DNA of 64,000 nucleotides, from positions 1 through 64,000 of the forward strand of contig JANQHI010000056.1 of assembly GCA_028282705.1 (NCBI GenBank), written 5' to 3'. This document shows positions 52,746 through 61,873 of this stretch, one piece after another; within the stretch, counting starts at the first letter, position 1; each line of letters starts with the position of its first letter. Source of the DNA: Prolixibacteraceae bacterium (GTDB taxonomy: Bacteria > Bacteroidota > Bacteroidia > Bacteroidales > Prolixibacteraceae). Both the position numbers and the translations under genes were made by a program. The notes under the pieces were generated by a model. That model was not told the DNA's origin and did not search any database. It was given only the letters and a program-made list of their open reading frames with translations.

Positions 52746-53213
52746 TTAAGCCAGTGATGCATTTAACATCCAAATCCTTTTCTCTGTTGAGCTGATCAAC
52801 CCAGATACCAGGTCATTGGTTCCTTCATCCTCTTGCTCTGATGCCAATATGTTTACTTTCTTTAGCTGATTTAACAGGTGCTGGCTATTTGATAAAACAA
52901 CCTCCAAAGCTTCCCTGTCATCACTTACATTTTCTTCCTGTTTTAAAACTGAATTTCCAATATATGCCCCAAAGGTGTGAAGTGGTGTTCCTCCAAGGGT
53001 TAGGATGCGTTCTGCAATTTCGTCAATTACATCTGCTGCTTCTGTGTAGTATTCTTCAAATTTTGAATGTAAAGCAAAAAACTGCATCCCTTTTACATTC
53101 CAATGTATCCCTCTTAAGTTCTGGTAATAAATTTGGTAATCTGCTAATAGTTCATTTAACCCAATTGCTATTGCTACATTTAATTCTTTGGTTTTTTCTG
53201 CTGAATTTTTCAT
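52746..53213 (-). CDS. dps: Dps-family DNA-protecting ferritin-like protein
   Basis: 155 residues from ATG 53213. The ferroxidase site of Dps is present: GIHWNVKGMQFFALHSKFEE (His and Glu ligands) and DVIDEIAERILTLGG (Asp/Glu ligands). The protein oxidises Fe2+ with H2O2 and stores iron as a 12-mer, protecting DNA. In-frame upstream codons to 53288 would add a basic leader not seen in the family. It is divergent from an OxyR-type gene with conserved redox cysteines, which should control it. Confidence 0.95.
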   Translation of the reverse strand: MKNSAEKTKELNVAIAIGLNELLADYQIYYQNLRGIHWNVKGMQFFALHSKFEEYYTEAADVIDEIAERILTLGGTPLHTFGAYIGNSVLKQEENVSDDREALEVVLSNSQHLLNQLKKVNILASEQEDEGTNDLVSGLISSTEKRIWMLNASLA

Positions 53214-53391
53214 ACGTTTAAAATTTTTGTTTTTTGTTAAAATGAAAACAAAAATTTCCGCACCTAGGTAACCGCTTCGCTTTCGCAAAAATCTTAATCA
53301 TCCACGGTTAGTATATTTTAGGATGCTGAAAATTTATGCTCATTTCATGATGTTTTAATTTTATTGTTATTAATTTTTATCCAAATATAAT

Positions 53392-53399
53392 TTAAGCTA
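53392..53399 (-). promoter_or_regulatory. -7 box candidate for dps
   Basis: TATATTTG on the minus strand matches TAnnTTTG. No -33 box is visible at normal spacing, which would fit a promoter that needs an activator. The adjacent AT-rich 53397-53435 contains two ATAGC half-sites 19 nt apart. Confidence 0.35.
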
Positions 53400-53441
53400 T
53401 ATTTATATTTTTTATATTGCTATTAATTAATCTTATAATAA

Positions 53442-54392
53442 TTGAATATCAATCAGATAAAATATTTTTTAGAAATATTTAAGGTTGGTAGTTTTTCAAA
53501 AGCTGCTTCAAATTTGCAAATTACCCAACCTGCCCTAAGCCTTCAGTTACAAAAACTGGAAGAAGAGCTGGAGTACAAGCTTGTTGACAGGACAAAGAAA
53601 CCCCTGGTTTTAACGCAAGAAGGTGAGCTGTTTTTTGAGAAAGCACAAGAGATTGTAAAAATGGTAGACCAGTTAAAGAACCTGAGTATTGAAATTGGCG
53701 AGACGGTAAATGGTTACCTGAAAGTGGGCATTATACCAACCTTGGCTCCTTATTTTGTGCCATTTTTTATTGATAAGCTAAATACTAAATACCCTGGGTT
53801 ACACCTTGAAATACAAGAATTACTGACTGAAGAAATTATTGGCAGTTTAAAATCAGGTGACATTGATGCTGGAGTTATAGCCACTCCTGTTGACGCTAAG
53901 AATATCCTGTTGCAACCCCTCTTTTATGAGAAGTTCTTCCTTTACATTTCTGATAAGCACCCTTTATTTAAATTTGATGAAGTTGACCTGCTCCATCTTG
54001 ACACATCAGAGGTTTGGTACCTTCAGGAAGGAAACTGCTTCCAAAACCAGGTAAATTCCATTTGCAAACTTGCAGGGAAATATTATCCTGCCAGGTTATT
54101 GAGCTACCATTCTACTTCTATTGAATCATTAAGGAGGATAGTTGAATCAAAAAAAGGGATAACCTTTATCCCTGAATTAGCAACTATTGAAATACCTGCT
54201 GATTATGAGGATTTTGTAAAGCCCATAAAGGATAAAAGCCCATTTAGGGAAATAAGCCTTGCCCTGTCAAGGCAACATAGTAAAAAACGCCTAATTGAGG
54301 CTTTTATTGAAGTAGCCCTGGAAAACATCCCTCCCAGGATGCAAAAAAAACCTGAAGGCATGCTTATGGATACTGAAATAAATATGAAATGA
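53442..54392 (+). CDS. oxyR: OxyR-type LysR-family peroxide sensor
   Basis: 316 residues starting with TTG at 53442; the codon before it is a TAA stop and no in-frame ATG lies nearby, so the TTG start is decided. The LysR HTH reads FSKAASNLQITQPALSLQLQ (residues 18-37). The ligand domain carries two cysteines, EGNCFQNQVNSICK, at positions 199 and 208, with the same numbering and 8-residue spacing as the redox pair of Escherichia coli OxyR. Oxidation by H2O2 should form a disulfide and switch on targets such as the divergent dps. Confidence 0.9.
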   Translation: MNINQIKYFLEIFKVGSFSKAASNLQITQPALSLQLQKLEEELEYKLVDRTKKPLVLTQEGELFFEKAQEIVKMVDQLKNLSIEIGETVNGYLKVGIIPTLAPYFVPFFIDKLNTKYPGLHLEIQELLTEEIIGSLKSGDIDAGVIATPVDAKNILLQPLFYEKFFLYISDKHPLFKFDEVDLLHLDTSEVWYLQEGNCFQNQVNSICKLAGKYYPARLLSYHSTSIESLRRIVESKKGITFIPELATIEIPADYEDFVKPIKDKSPFREISLALSRQHSKKRLIEAFIEVALENIPPRMQKKPEGMLMDTEINMK

Positions 54393-54421
54393 AAAAGCCC
54401 CTCCTGAAACCAGGAAGGGCC
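54393..54421. terminator. Terminator between oxyR and dnaK
   Basis: GCCCCTCCTG pairs with CAGGAAGGGC (one mismatch) around AAAC. The T run GGGGCTTTTTC lies on the minus strand, so it serves dnaK, about 58 nt beyond its stop. On the plus strand it sits immediately after the oxyR stop. Confidence 0.75.
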
Positions 54422-54478
54422 AATAATATTAATCAGTAAATGACTTAAAATCAATCTACTGAATAGCCACTCGCTAAC

Positions 54479-56404
54479 TTATTTTACTTCTTCAAAATCC
54501 ACATCAGTTACTTCACCATCTTCTTTAGGTTGCCCATTTGTTGGTCCCTCTTGTTGTGCACCACCAGCAGTTGGGTCAGCTTGCGCCCCACCCTGTGCCT
54601 GCTGTTGTGCATTATACATTTCCTGTGAAGCTGCCTGGAATACTGTATTTAATTCATTCATTGCTGAATCAATAGCATCAAGGTCCTGGCTTTTATGTGC
54701 TTCTTTCAATTTTGCCAATGCATCCTCAATAGGCTTTTTCTTATCTGCTGGGATTTTATCTCCAAATTCTTTCAGTTGTTTTTCTGTTTGGAAGATCAAG
54801 CTATCAGCCTGGTTGACTTTATCAACCTTTTCTTTTGCTTGCTTATCAGCTTCAGCATTTGCCTCAGCCTCTTCCCTCATCCTTTTTATTTCCTCGTCAG
54901 TTAAACCTGATGAAGCTTCAATCCTTATTGATTGAGATTTACCAGTAGCTTTATCTTTTGCGCTCACATTCAAAATACCATTGGCATCAATATCAAAAGT
55001 TACTTCAATTTGCGGGACTCCTCTTGGTGCAGGTGGTATCCCATCTAAATGGAACCTTCCAATGGTTTTATTTCCCTGTGCCATTGGCCTTTCACCCTGA
55101 AGCACATGAATTTCAACTGAAGGCTGGTTATCAGCAGCAGTAGTAAATGTTTCAGCTTTTTTGGTAGGAATAGTGGTATTGGCATCAATCAATTTGGTCA
55201 TTACACCACCCATTGTTTCAATACCCAATGATAATGGAGTAACATCCAATAATAATACATCCTTAACCTCACCAGTAAGTACACCTCCCTGGATTGCAGC
55301 ACCTACTGCAACAACCTCATCTGGGTTTACCCCTTTTGAAGGAGCTTTTCCAAAGAATGATTGCACTTTTTCCTGGATAGCCGGAATACGGGTTGAACCA
55401 CCTACTAAAATTACTTCATCAATATCAGAAGGAGTCATCCCTGCATTTTTTAATGCTTTCTCACATGGGCTAATAGTTGCATTGATCAGGCTATCAGCTA
55501 TTTGTTCAAATTTTGCTTTTGTAAGTGTTTTTACAAGGTGTTTTGGTACACCATCAACTGGCATAATGTATGGCAGGTTGATTTCTGTTTGTGTGGAGCT
55601 TGACAACTCAATCTTAGCCTTTTCAGCAGCTTCTTTCAAACGCTGAAGTGCCATTGGGTCTTTACGCAAATCAAGGCCTTCATCTTTTTTGAATTCTTCA
55701 GCCAACCAATCAATAATAACCTGGTCAAAATCATCTCCTCCAAGATGGGTATCACCATCAGTAGCTTTTACCTCAAACACCCCATCTCCCAACTCAAGGA
55801 TTGAAATATCAAAAGTACCGCCACCAAGGTCAAATACAGCAATTTTCATATCCTTTTCCATCTTATCAAGCCCATAAGCCAAAGATGCAGCAGTAGGTTC
55901 ATTTATGATCCTGCGCACTTCAAGGCCAGCAACTTCACCAGCTTCTTTGGTAGCCTGGCGCTGGGCATCACTAAAATATGCAGGTACAGTAATTACAGCC
56001 TCTGTAACCTCTTGCCCCAGGTAATCTTCAGCAGTTTTTTTCATTTTCTGAAGAACCATTGCTGAAATTTCTTGTGGAGAATATTTGCGGTCATCAATCT
56101 GCACCCTTGGAGTGTTATTGTCACCCTTTATTACTTTATAAGGAACCCTGTTTATTTCTTTTGTACAGCGGTCATATGTTTCGCCCATAAACCTTTTAAT
56201 GGAATAAATGGTTTTTTCAGGATTGGTTATGGCCTGGCGTTTGGCTGGGTCACCAACTTTTCGCTCTCCATTATCCACAAATGCTACAATTGAAGGGGTA
56301 GTCCTTTTTCCTTCACTATTAGGAATTACAACTGGCTCATTTCCTTCCATTACTGAAACACATGAGTTTGTTGTACCTAAGTCTATACCAATAATTTTTC
56401 CCAT
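54479..56404 (-). CDS. dnaK: Chaperone DnaK (Hsp70)
   Basis: 641 residues from ATG 56404 ([19 protein letters not shown]), the standard start; in-frame codons upstream to 56431 are not part of the family. Nucleotide-binding signatures [20 protein letters not shown] and [18 protein letters not shown] are intact. The substrate-binding domain includes [20 protein letters not shown]. The C-terminal lid and Ala/Gln/Gly-rich tail end in [12 protein letters not shown], the standard ending. It folds proteins with DnaJ and GrpE, neither of which is adjacent. A dyad upstream may be its operator. Confidence 0.97.
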   Translation of the reverse strand: MGKIIGIDLGTTNSCVSVMEGNEPVVIPNSEGKRTTPSIVAFVDNGERKVGDPAKRQAITNPEKTIYSIKRFMGETYDRCTKEINRVPYKVIKGDNNTPRVQIDDRKYSPQEISAMVLQKMKKTAEDYLGQEVTEAVITVPAYFSDAQRQATKEAGEVAGLEVRRIINEPTAASLAYGLDKMEKDMKIAVFDLGGGTFDISILELGDGVFEVKATDGDTHLGGDDFDQVIIDWLAEEFKKDEGLDLRKDPMALQRLKEAAEKAKIELSSSTQTEINLPYIMPVDGVPKHLVKTLTKAKFEQIADSLINATISPCEKALKNAGMTPSDIDEVILVGGSTRIPAIQEKVQSFFGKAPSKGVNPDEVVAVGAAIQGGVLTGEVKDVLLLDVTPLSLGIETMGGVMTKLIDANTTIPTKKAETFTTAADNQPSVEIHVLQGERPMAQGNKTIGRFHLDGIPPAPRGVPQIEVTFDIDANGILNVSAKDKATGKSQSIRIEASSGLTDEEIKRMREEAEANAEADKQAKEKVDKVNQADSLIFQTEKQLKEFGDKIPADKKKPIEDALAKLKEAHKSQDLDAIDSAMNELNTVFQAASQEMYNAQQQAQGGAQADPTAGGAQQEGPTNGQPKEDGEVTDVDFEEVK

Positions 56405-56461
56405 TTTATTATTATTTTCGTAATCGTTCAAAATTTAACGTCTATGCAATAATCAATGACT

Positions 56462-56490
56462 GTGCCATTGGGCAAAGTTCAAAATGGCAC
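56462..56490. promoter_or_regulatory. Dyad GTGCCATT-N13-AATGGCAC upstream of dnaK
   Basis: Perfect 8-bp arms at 56462-56469 and 56483-56490, 58 bp upstream of the dnaK ATG and 117 bp upstream of the divergent acyltransferase ATG. It is not the CIRCE element (TTAGCACTC-N9-GAGTGCTAA), and no known heat-shock operator matches it. A TAAATTTTG (one base too long for a -7 box) lies between it and dnaK. Confidence 0.55.
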
Positions 56491-56606
56491 GTAATATTGA
56501 CATTATTTTCAGTATTTATATTAAAAACAATGACAACCCTGATGACAAAAAGGCAGAGACAAAAAGAATACCTCTTAGATTTGAAACTAACCTAAAACCT
56601 ACCATA

Positions 56607-57719
56607 ATGATAAAAAAGAGCCAAGTTATTGACACAAAAAAAAGACTTTATTCTCTTGATGCCCTTCGTGGGTTTGATATGTTCTGGATTACTGGTGGTG
56701 GCTTTTTAGCTATTGCCATTGCAAAAATGGCTGGAATTGGTTGGCTGGAAACACAAATGCACCATGTTGAATAGGAAGGTTTTCGTTTTTATGACCTCAT
56801 ATTCCCCCTTTTTATGTTTATTTCTGGAGTAGCCATCCCTTTTGCTGTTAAGGCTAAACTTGACAGGAATGTACCAAAAAGGAAACTATTTAATAAAGTT
56901 TTTAAACGTTTGATCATCCTGATCTTTTTGGGTATAATTTACAATGGCACATTACAAACAGGTTTTTCAGAAGCAAGGATTGCCAGTGTACTTGGGCAAA
57001 TTGGAGTTGGTTACTTTTTTGCATCCCTAATTGTCATATACTTTAAGACATTAAAAGCACGCATATATTGGCTAGTTGGGATACTTGCAGGATATGGGAT
57101 CATCCAGTTATTGGTTCCTGTGCCAGGAATTGGATCTGGTGTTTTAACACCAGAAGGTTGTATAAATGGCTATATTGACAGGTTGCTTTTGCCAGGGACA
57201 CTGTATGATGGGTCTTTTGACCCTGAAGGTATTTTATGTTGTATCTCTGCCACAGGGATAACATTAATGGGAACTATAGCAGGAAATATACTTAGAAAAA
57301 AGAAAACTACAGATTGGCAAAAAATAGGCTATATGGTAATCATAGGAACAGGCTTAATTGTATTAGCCCTTGCCCTTTCTATTTTCTATCCCATTATTAA
57401 AAGTTGTTGGACATCTACTTTCAATTTACTTACAGGAGGAATAAGCTTTATTTTAATGGCTATTTTTTATCTGGTAATTGACCATTGGGGATTTCGTGGA
57501 TGGGCTTTTTACTTTCGCGTGATAGGTATAAACTCCATCTTTATTTATATGATCACACGAATTGTTAATTTCATGGATATATCCGAATTTTTCTTTGGCT
57601 GGCTCACTGTTTCAATGGACGAAAATGCAAAAAAACTGGTTATACTTCTTGGAGGGCTTACCATAGTTTGGCTATTGTTATATTTTATGTACAGGAAGAA
57701 AATTTTTTTTAGGGTGTAA
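56607..57719 (+). pseudogene. NagX-like (heparan-alpha-glucosaminide N-acetyltransferase domain) membrane protein, interrupted by in-frame TAG
   Basis: Read through the stop, the product is about 370 residues with about 10 transmembrane helices. It begins RLYSLDALRGFDMFWITGGG, the signature of the COG4299/DUF5009 acyltransferase family, then HHVE, then a TAG at 56772-56774, then EGFRFYDLIFPLFMFISGVA in the same frame. Relatives have Trp at this position (HHVEW), so one G-to-A change (TGG to TAG) explains the break. The rest of the frame is intact to 57719. The family acetylates or handles amino sugars at the inner membrane. The mutation may be recent, a sequencing error, or the fragment starting near 56814 may be translated alone. 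ATG 56607 is the start. Confidence 0.82.
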
Positions 57720-57746
57720 GCCAAATCCAGATTCCCCAACATTTTT

Positions 57747-57754
57747 TACTTTTG
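57747..57754 (+). promoter_or_regulatory. -7 box of panB
   Basis: TACTTTTG matches TAnnTTTG exactly, 26 nt before the panB ATG; no -33 box was seen at normal spacing. Confidence 0.45.
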
Positions 57755-57779
57755 TAATTCAATCTGAATCAAAAAAGTT

Positions 57780-58595
57780 ATGTCAGTTCATAAAGAAGTC
57801 AGAAAAGTAACTACCCACAGGTTATCAGAAATGAAATTGAGGGGAGAGAAAATTGCTATGCTAACATCCTATGATTATAGTATGGCTCAGTTGGTTGATG
57901 AAGCAGGGGTTGATGTGATCCTGGTTGGTGATTCAGCCTCCAATGTGATGGCTGGAAATGAAACCACCCTTCCCATCACCCTGGACCATATGATTTACCA
58001 TGGAAGGTCAGTGGTAAAGGCCGTAAGCAGGGCACTGGTAGTAGTTGACCTGCCCTTTGGCACTTACCAGGGGAATTCAAGGGAAGCATTGCATTCTGCC
58101 ATAAGGATTATGAAAGAGACAGCTGCTGATGCAGTTAAACTTGAAGGAGGTGAAGAGGTTTTGGAATCTGTTAACAGGATACTTTCAGCAGGCATACCTG
58201 TAATGGGGCACCTGGGGCTTATGCCACAATCCATCCATAAATTTGGCACATATACTGTTAGAGCTAAGGAAGAAGAGGAAGCTGAAAAATTGATTAATGA
58301 TGCAAATTTGCTGGAAGAAGCAAGATGTTTTGGCATTGTACTTGAAAAAATTCCTGCCAGCCTTGGGCAAAGGGTTGCTGAAAAGCTGAAAATTCCTGTT
58401 ATAGGAATTGGAGCAGGTAACAAAGTGGATGGCCAAGTACTGGTAATACATGATATGTTGGGAATCACCCAGCAGTTTTCACCACGATTTTTAAGGAGGT
58501 ACCACAACCTTGCTGCTGAAATAAAAGGGGCTGTTGGCAACTACATAAGAGATGTAAAATCTCTTGACTTTCCTAATGAAAAAGAACAATATTAG
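57780..58595 (+). CDS. panB: 3-methyl-2-oxobutanoate hydroxymethyltransferase
   Basis: 271 residues, the normal length. Signatures: [20 protein letters not shown], then [19 protein letters not shown] (Mg-binding Asp), then [16 protein letters not shown] and VLEKIPASL, then VIGIGAG and [10 protein letters not shown]. It makes ketopantoate, the first step to pantothenate and CoA, in the cytoplasm. panC/panE are not adjacent. It has its own -7 box. Confidence 0.96.
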   Translation: MSVHKEVRKVTTHRLSEMKLRGEKIAMLTSYDYSMAQLVDEAGVDVILVGDSASNVMAGNETTLPITLDHMIYHGRSVVKAVSRALVVVDLPFGTYQGNSREALHSAIRIMKETAADAVKLEGGEEVLESVNRILSAGIPVMGHLGLMPQSIHKFGTYTVRAKEEEEAEKLINDANLLEEARCFGIVLEKIPASLGQRVAEKLKIPVIGIGAGNKVDGQVLVIHDMLGITQQFSPRFLRRYHNLAAEIKGAVGNYIRDVKSLDFPNEKEQY

Positions 58596-58597
58596 GT

Positions 58598-58625
58598 GCT
58601 GGATTCTGGATGCTAGATACTGGAT
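58598..58625. repeat. Two 14-bp tandem repeats downstream of panB
   Basis: GCTGGATTCTGGAT (58598-58611) is followed by GCTAGATACTGGAT (58612-58625), 12 of 14 bases identical. More degenerate GAT/CTAAT/TGACC words continue to 58735. It looks like a decayed intergenic tandem array. Confidence 0.6.
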
Positions 58626-58717
58626 AGTATTAGATAATTCATAGATGCTTATATTTAAGATAAATTTACTTGCATGAAATATGGTTAATTACTAATGACC
58701 AATTATCTGATTATCTA

Positions 58718-59410
58718 ATGACTACTGACCAGATCCTATATGAAGACAACCATATAATAGCTATTAATAAAGCCAATGGAGAGATTGTGCAGGGTGATAA
58801 AACTGGTGATACACCTGTCACAGAAAAAATAAAAGACTTCCTTAAAGAAAAGTATAACAAACCAGGAAATGTTTTTTTGGGATTACCCCATAGGCTTGAC
58901 AGACCAACCAGTGGAGCCCTTGTTTTAGCTAAAACCAGCAAAGTTCTTCCAAGGCTAAACAAGCTTTTTCAGGAAAAAGGTTTGGTGAAAAAGATTTACT
59001 GGGCAGTTGTAGATAAAGTCCCTCCTCGCCCTGAAGATACCCTGGAGCATTACCTTATTAAAAATGAGGAACAAAACAGGAGTTATGCCTATATTGAAAA
59101 AAGGGAAGGAGCAAAATATGCCAGCCTGCATTACAAACACATTGCCAGCATAAATAACTACCATCTTCTTGAAATTGAACTGCACACAGGCAGGCACCAC
59201 CAAATAAGGGTACAGTTAAGGCAATTAAAAGTGTACATTAAAGGTGACCTGAAGTATGGTTTTCCAAGGTCAAATAAAGATGGTGGTATCAGCTTACATG
59301 CACGCAGCCTGGAGTTTGTACATCCTGTAAAAAAAGAAGCTGTAAAAATTGTTGCCCCACCACCCGAGGATGTGGTGTGGGATGCTTTTATGGATCAACT
59401 GAAAGAATAA
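58718..59410 (+). CDS. RluA-family pseudouridine synthase
   Basis: 230 residues from ATG 58718 (an upstream ATG at 58670 would add a non-conserved leader that overlaps repeat-like DNA). The catalytic Asp is in LPHRLDRPTSGALVLAKT. Other RluA elements are ILYEDNHIIAINKANG at the start and LHTGRHHQIRVQL. No S4 domain is present at the N-terminus, so it resembles the short RluA/TruC-like branch. It makes pseudouridine in rRNA or tRNA; the exact site cannot be assigned. It ends back-to-back with cdd, with no gap between the two stop codons. Confidence 0.88.
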   Translation: MTTDQILYEDNHIIAINKANGEIVQGDKTGDTPVTEKIKDFLKEKYNKPGNVFLGLPHRLDRPTSGALVLAKTSKVLPRLNKLFQEKGLVKKIYWAVVDKVPPRPEDTLEHYLIKNEEQNRSYAYIEKREGAKYASLHYKHIASINNYHLLEIELHTGRHHQIRVQLRQLKVYIKGDLKYGFPRSNKDGGISLHARSLEFVHPVKKEAVKIVAPPPEDVVWDAFMDQLKE

Positions 59411-59893
59411 TTACTTCATTGATTCTGGCTTGAAAACAAAGGGTAATAACATCTCAATTCCTTGCAACACTTGTACTTTTTTTGTCCCATCAAGGATAAC
59501 CCTTATTTTATTTTTAAACCTGATCTCAGACTCAGCAAGTGCTTGACGGCATGCGCCACAAGGGCTGGCAGGTTCATCCAGTAAACCTTTTGTATTGCTT
59601 GCAGTAACAGCTATTGCCTTGATAGGCACATCAGGGAAATTGGCATTGGCATAAAACATGGCAACCCTTTCAGCACAAAGCCCTGAAGGAAATGCAGCAT
59701 TTTCCTGGTTATTCCCTAAAACTACTTCTCCATTTTCCAGCAAAATGGCAGCCCCAACCCTGAAATTTGAATAAGGTGCATAAGCTTTTGATGATGCCTC
59801 CCTGGCCTTTAATACCAAACCCTGGTCTTCATTGGGAAGCTCTGAAATATTATTGTATTCATATACGAAAATCTGTAGCTCTTTCGTTCGCAT
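59411..59893 (-). CDS. cdd: Cytidine deaminase
   Basis: 160 residues. The zinc site is complete: Cys73-Ala-Glu75 in GLCAERVAMF and PCGAC (Cys112, Cys115). The substrate segment AYAPYSNFRVGAAIL is typical of the homotetrameric Cdd type. It deaminates cytidine and deoxycytidine for pyrimidine salvage in the cytoplasm, which fits with the uracil permease 50 kb away. The N-terminal 20 residues are an extension relative to short Cdd forms. Confidence 0.95.
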   Translation of the reverse strand: MRTKELQIFVYEYNNISELPNEDQGLVLKAREASSKAYAPYSNFRVGAAILLENGEVVLGNNQENAAFPSGLCAERVAMFYANANFPDVPIKAIAVTASNTKGLLDEPASPCGACRQALAESEIRFKNKIRVILDGTKKVQVLQGIEMLLPFVFKPESMK

Positions 59894-59909
59894 AACCAGG
59901 TATTTTACT

Positions 59910-59917
59910 CAAATGTA
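59910..59917 (-). promoter_or_regulatory. -7 box of cdd
   Basis: TACATTTG on the minus strand, 17 nt before the cdd ATG, matches TAnnTTTG; the -33 region is not clear. Confidence 0.4.
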
Positions 59918-59972
59918 CAATTTTTCATGAAAGAAAATTATATTTATCCAAATTTTTCAGAACAGGAAACTC

Positions 59973-60923
59973 ATGGTTAAAAAAGTTTTATTTATAGTTA
60001 TCTTCTCTCTCTTCTCATCATCAATTATCTATTCCAAAAAGCTCACAAGGGCTGAATACATCCTTAAATACCAGAACCTTGCCATAAGGGAAATGAACAG
60101 GAGTGGTATACCTGCCAGTATTAAAATGGCACAAGCCTGCCTCGAATCAGGTGATGGGAACAGTGAATTAGCCAGGAAATCAAACAACCATTTTGGGATA
60201 AAATGCAAGTCAAACTGGAGTGGCCCCAAAGTTTATTTTGATGATGATGAAAAGGATGAATGCTTCAGGAAGTACAGGTCAGTAGAAGCTTCCTATGTTG
60301 ACCACACCAGGTTTCTACAAAAAAATTATCGTTATGCCCAGTTATTTACATACAAACCAAATGATTATAAAAAATGGGCTAAAGGCCTTAAAAAAGCAGG
60401 GTATGCCACTGCCCATAATTATGATAAAAGGTTAATAAAAATTATTGAAGACCATCAACTTTACCTCCTTGACGATAAAATAGCATTTGATGAACTTGCA
60501 AGTTTTGAACAAAAAAGGATGAAAAACAAGGGAAGCTCTGAAATGCTTATCAATCCATACCAAGCAAGGAAAGTAGTAAGGAGAAATGGGTTAAAATCAA
60601 TTGTTGTAAGGAATGGAGATTCTTTTGAATTGATTGCCCAGGAGTTTGGGATGGAAGATTGGGAAATTTATACTTTTAATGACTACCCAAAAGGTTACCA
60701 GCCTCAACCCAATGAGATATTGTATTTACAACCTAAAAAACTTCGTGCCACCAAAAGCAACCTGACACATGTTGTGAAAGAAGGGGAATCAATGCATATG
60801 ATCTCTCAAATGTATGGGATAAAAATGCGCCCATTATATAAAAGAAATGGGTTGAAATTAGGAGAACAAGCTCATGTAGGGCAAAAGCTAAACCTAAGGA
60901 AAAGGGCTAAGAAGGCCTCTTGA
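59973..60923 (+). CDS. Secreted GH73 glucosaminidase with two LysM domains
   Basis: 316 residues. A signal peptide (IVIFSLFSSSIIYSKK) is followed by the GH73 catalytic domain (about 25-170): the catalytic Glu is in MAQACLESGDGNSELA, with KSNNHFGIKCK and FRKYRSVEASYVDHTRFL as family marks. Two LysM peptidoglycan-binding modules follow, at about 208-253 (IVVRNGDSFELIAQEFGM) and about 267-310 (HVVKEGESMHMISQMYGI). It cleaves GlcNAc-MurNAc bonds in the cell wall. Its last 17 nt overlap the convergent small membrane protein gene. Confidence 0.93.
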   Translation: MVKKVLFIVIFSLFSSSIIYSKKLTRAEYILKYQNLAIREMNRSGIPASIKMAQACLESGDGNSELARKSNNHFGIKCKSNWSGPKVYFDDDEKDECFRKYRSVEASYVDHTRFLQKNYRYAQLFTYKPNDYKKWAKGLKKAGYATAHNYDKRLIKIIEDHQLYLLDDKIAFDELASFEQKRMKNKGSSEMLINPYQARKVVRRNGLKSIVVRNGDSFELIAQEFGMEDWEIYTFNDYPKGYQPQPNEILYLQPKKLRATKSNLTHVVKEGESMHMISQMYGIKMRPLYKRNGLKLGEQAHVGQKLNLRKRAKKAS

Positions 60924-61269
60924 CTTGTAGCCTTTGATGGAAATACCTAAGTAAAACCTTATCAGCAAATAATATAAACAGCAAAAGCAATAAGATACTA
61001 ATAACCTGCACTAAATTACCAGTCAGTATTTCAACCAGGGTTAACCACGAATTTGTTGTAAAGAAAAATATTGTTGCAATAGCCACAGCCAATAAAACAA
61101 CAATTGCTGCAAGGTAAATAAAGAACTCTTTCAGGTATTGAGCCAAAGCCAGCCTTTTTGCAACTTTTCCTGCTACCCTGTCTGCAAAGTTATCAGGCAG
61201 GCTAAATTGAGGTTCTGTTTTTAAAACCTCATTTAACAGGTTATCCATATCTTTTTTATCCTTTAACAT
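60907..61269 (-). CDS. Small two-helix membrane protein, putative ECF anti-sigma partner
   Basis: 120 residues from ATG 61269 (an earlier in-frame ATG at 61278 is also possible). An N-terminal soluble part (about 1-45; MDNLLNEVLKTEPQFSLPDN) precedes two hydrophobic helices (about 50-75 and 85-108) and a short basic tail. It overlaps the end of the ECF sigma gene by about 14 nt and is co-directional, the usual place for an anti-sigma factor. I see no ZAS zinc motif (no HxxxCxxC), so the role is inferred from position only. Confidence 0.6.
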   Translation of the reverse strand: MLKDKKDMDNLLNEVLKTEPQFSLPDNFADRVAGKVAKRLALAQYLKEFFIYLAAIVVLLAVAIATIFFFTTNSWLTLVEILTGNLVQVISILLLLLFILFADKVLLRYFHQRLQVKRPS

Positions 61270-61843
61270 AGTCAACAAATATATCTGTTTTTTCTGATTC
61301 TGCCAGTTGGTCTATCTTTTTCTTCAAAAGCTTCCTGGCCCTTGAAAGGTAGCTTTTAATTGTCCCTTCTGGCATTTTTGTAATTTCTTCAATTTCTTTG
61401 TAAGAGAACTCTTCCAGATGGAAAAGTGTCAAAACTGTACGATAATGTACAGGTAGTTCTTCAATCAACCGAAGCAAATATTGTTTCACTTCCTTTTCTT
61501 CTACAATGTCTGGCAATAATTTCTTTTCCCTTTTGCCTACAATCAGCCCTGGCATCTCATCATATGATGATTCATTATGCCTGGACTTCTTCCTGAAATG
61601 GGTGATGCTGGTATTGTAAGCAATGGTTGCAATCCAGGTTGAAAGTTTTGAATCACCCCTGAACTTTCCCAATTTCTGGAATACTTTTACAAACACCTCC
61701 TGGCATATGTCTTCAACATCTTCTTGCTGCTGCGATACCCTTCCAACTATGTGCAAAACAAGCCTTTGGTATTTTGACACCAAATAACGAAAAGCATTTG
61801 CATTACCACCATTTATTTGTTGAACCAGCGCAGCATCATCCAT
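61256..61843 (-). CDS. ECF-family RNA polymerase sigma factor
   Basis: 195 residues from ATG 61843 (a GTG at 61852 is possible but adds only three residues). Region 2 reads FRYLVSKYQRLVLHIVGRVS, then EDVEDICQEVFVKVFQKLGK and STWIATIAYNTSITHFRKKS. Region 4 reads RTVLTLFHLEEFSYKEIEEI and then TKMPEGTIKSYLSRARKLLK. No regions 1 or 3, as in ECF sigma factors. It is followed at once by the small membrane protein that may control it. A divergent dyad precedes it. Confidence 0.93.
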   Translation of the reverse strand: MDDAALVQQINGGNANAFRYLVSKYQRLVLHIVGRVSQQQEDVEDICQEVFVKVFQKLGKFRGDSKLSTWIATIAYNTSITHFRKKSRHNESSYDEMPGLIVGKREKKLLPDIVEEKEVKQYLLRLIEELPVHYRTVLTLFHLEEFSYKEIEEITKMPEGTIKSYLSRARKLLKKKIDQLAESEKTDIFVDYVKG

Positions 61844-61873
61844 AACTACCACATATGACTATAAAGGTCGTGA

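Noticed and set aside
53382-53435. Full OxyR operator (ATAG-N7-CTAT-N7-ATAG-N7-CTAT) upstream of dps
   Set aside because: Only two ATAGC half-sites with 19-nt spacing are seen; the inner CTAT elements are missing, so it is kept as a hint only.
56772-56774. TAG read as an amino acid (stop recoding)
   Set aside because: At least three normal genes here end with TAG (stops at 8276-8278, 10094-10096 and 27579-27581), so TAG works as a stop in this genome.
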